DNA of 20,876 nt from contig JBFKPQ010000027.1 of NCBI GenBank assembly GCA_041628225.1, positions 1 through 20,876 on the forward strand. Direction: 5' to 3'. The notes under the pieces were generated by a model, which ran no database searches, had not been told where the DNA came from, and saw only the letters and a list, made by a program, of their open reading frames with translations. This DNA comes from JBFKPQ01 sp041628225 (lineage in GTDB: Bacteria > Actinomycetota > Acidimicrobiia > Spongiisociales > JAENVV01). Below, one piece after another: positions 20,366-20,876 of the stretch; the first letter of the stretch is position 1; each line of letters opens with the position of its first letter. Made by a program: the position numbers and the translations under genes.

Positions 20366-20876
20366 TCACCGGCGAGCATCGACGCCGTGCAATGCGTCGT
20401 GGAGGTCCGCGGCTACGTCGGCCGGGACTACCTCGGCCAGGGCATCGACCGATGCGGCCGACATCCGCTTGAGGCTCCCAAACGTTCGCAGCAGCGCCCG
20501 TTTGCGCACCGCGCCGATGCCCGGGACGTCATCGAGAATGGAATCGACCATCGACTTGCCGCGCAGCGTGCGGTGGTAGGTCACGGCGAACCGGTGTGCT
20601 TCGTCACGAACCCGCTGCAACATGTGCAGGGCGGGTTCATCCCGGGGGATGCTCACTGGTTCGGGGCGACCCGGCAGGTATACCTCCTCGAGTCGTTTGG
20701 CAAGCCCGGCGACCGGAATGTCGAGACCGAGTCGGTCCAAGACCGCCACGGCTCGGCTCAGCTGACCCGCTCCACCGTCCACGAGCAGCAACGAGGGCGG
20801 ATAGGCGAATTTGCCCCGTTCTTCGAGGGGACGATCTCGTTCCGCGAGATATGCCGTGAAGCGCCGTTCGAGCACC
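20366..20876 (-). CDS. uvrC: Excinuclease ABC subunit C, C-terminal part (cut by window edge)
   Basis: UvrC makes the two incisions around a DNA lesion in nucleotide-excision repair. About 170 C-terminal residues are visible. They include part of the RNase-H-like 5'-incision nuclease, with the catalytic Asp in LLLVDGGAGQLSRA, the block ALHMLQRVRDEAHRFAVTYH, and the C-terminal tandem helix-hairpin-helix DNA-binding domain (ILDDVPGIGAVRKRALLRTFGSLKRM). The N-terminal GIY-YIG nuclease, the UvrB-binding region and the start lie beyond the right edge. It heads the visible part of the operon, 34 bases before rapZ, the same order as in other actinobacteria. Confidence 0.95.
   Translation of the reverse strand, partial: VLERRFTAYLAERDRPLEERGKFAYPPSLLLVDGGAGQLSRAVAVLDRLGLDIPVAGLAKRLEEVYLPGRPEPVSIPRDEPALHMLQRVRDEAHRFAVTYHRTLRGKSMVDSILDDVPGIGAVRKRALLRTFGSLKRMSAASVDALAEVVPADVAADLHDALHGVDARR

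Overview
The window is a compact, GC-rich stretch of an actinobacterial chromosome. Three things support this: a complete Pup-proteasome locus, an actinobacterial uvrC-rapZ-yvcK cluster fused to glycolytic genes, and a holin-X-like small membrane protein. The class Acidimicrobiia is my best guess, from gene content only. Almost everything is coding; no gap between genes exceeds about 160 bases, and I see no insertion sequence, prophage or CRISPR array.

Region 1 (1-5223, minus strand) is the pupylation-proteasome operon, read right to left: arc/mpa, dop, pup, prcB, prcA, pafA (cut by the left edge). The stop-start junctions pup/prcB and prcB/prcA overlap by four bases, so translation is probably coupled. 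Pup already ends in Gly-Gly-Glu, so Dop should act mainly as a depupylase here. PrcB has Ala instead of the usual Gly just before its catalytic Thr.

Region 2 (5305-6549, minus) holds a 32-residue membrane peptide, trmI (tRNA m1A58 methyltransferase) and a [3Fe-4S] ferredoxin, closed by a perfect 13-bp hairpin just before the proteasome promoter. Region 3 (6451-7322) is packed with tiny predicted membrane proteins. Their start codons lie 6-8 bases behind -10-like hexamers, suggesting leaderless mRNAs. Region 4 (7310-11080, plus) encodes an MFS exporter, an EamA/DMT transporter and an AidB-like acyl-CoA dehydrogenase. It converges on a DmdC-like acyl-CoA dehydrogenase (11077-12855, minus); the two genes share a CTAG as their stop codons.

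Region 5 (12980-15236, minus) has secG with its own promoter, an orphan membrane-anchored family-5 solute-binding protein, and a tRNA-Leu(GAG) with encoded CCA. Region 6 (15240-20876, minus) runs uvrC (partial), rapZ, yvcK, pgk, tpiA, gpmA and a DUF664/DinB-like gene, and ends at a large hairpin. The usual actinobacterial members whiA and gap are absent between yvcK and pgk, which overlap by four bases; gpmA follows tpiA instead. The operon joins nucleotide-excision repair, YvcK/RapZ cell-wall and carbon-flux control, and three consecutive lower-glycolysis steps.

I found no clearly new multi-gene system. The least explained parts are the small-membrane-protein cluster with its leaderless divergent promoters and the PrcB processing-site change.
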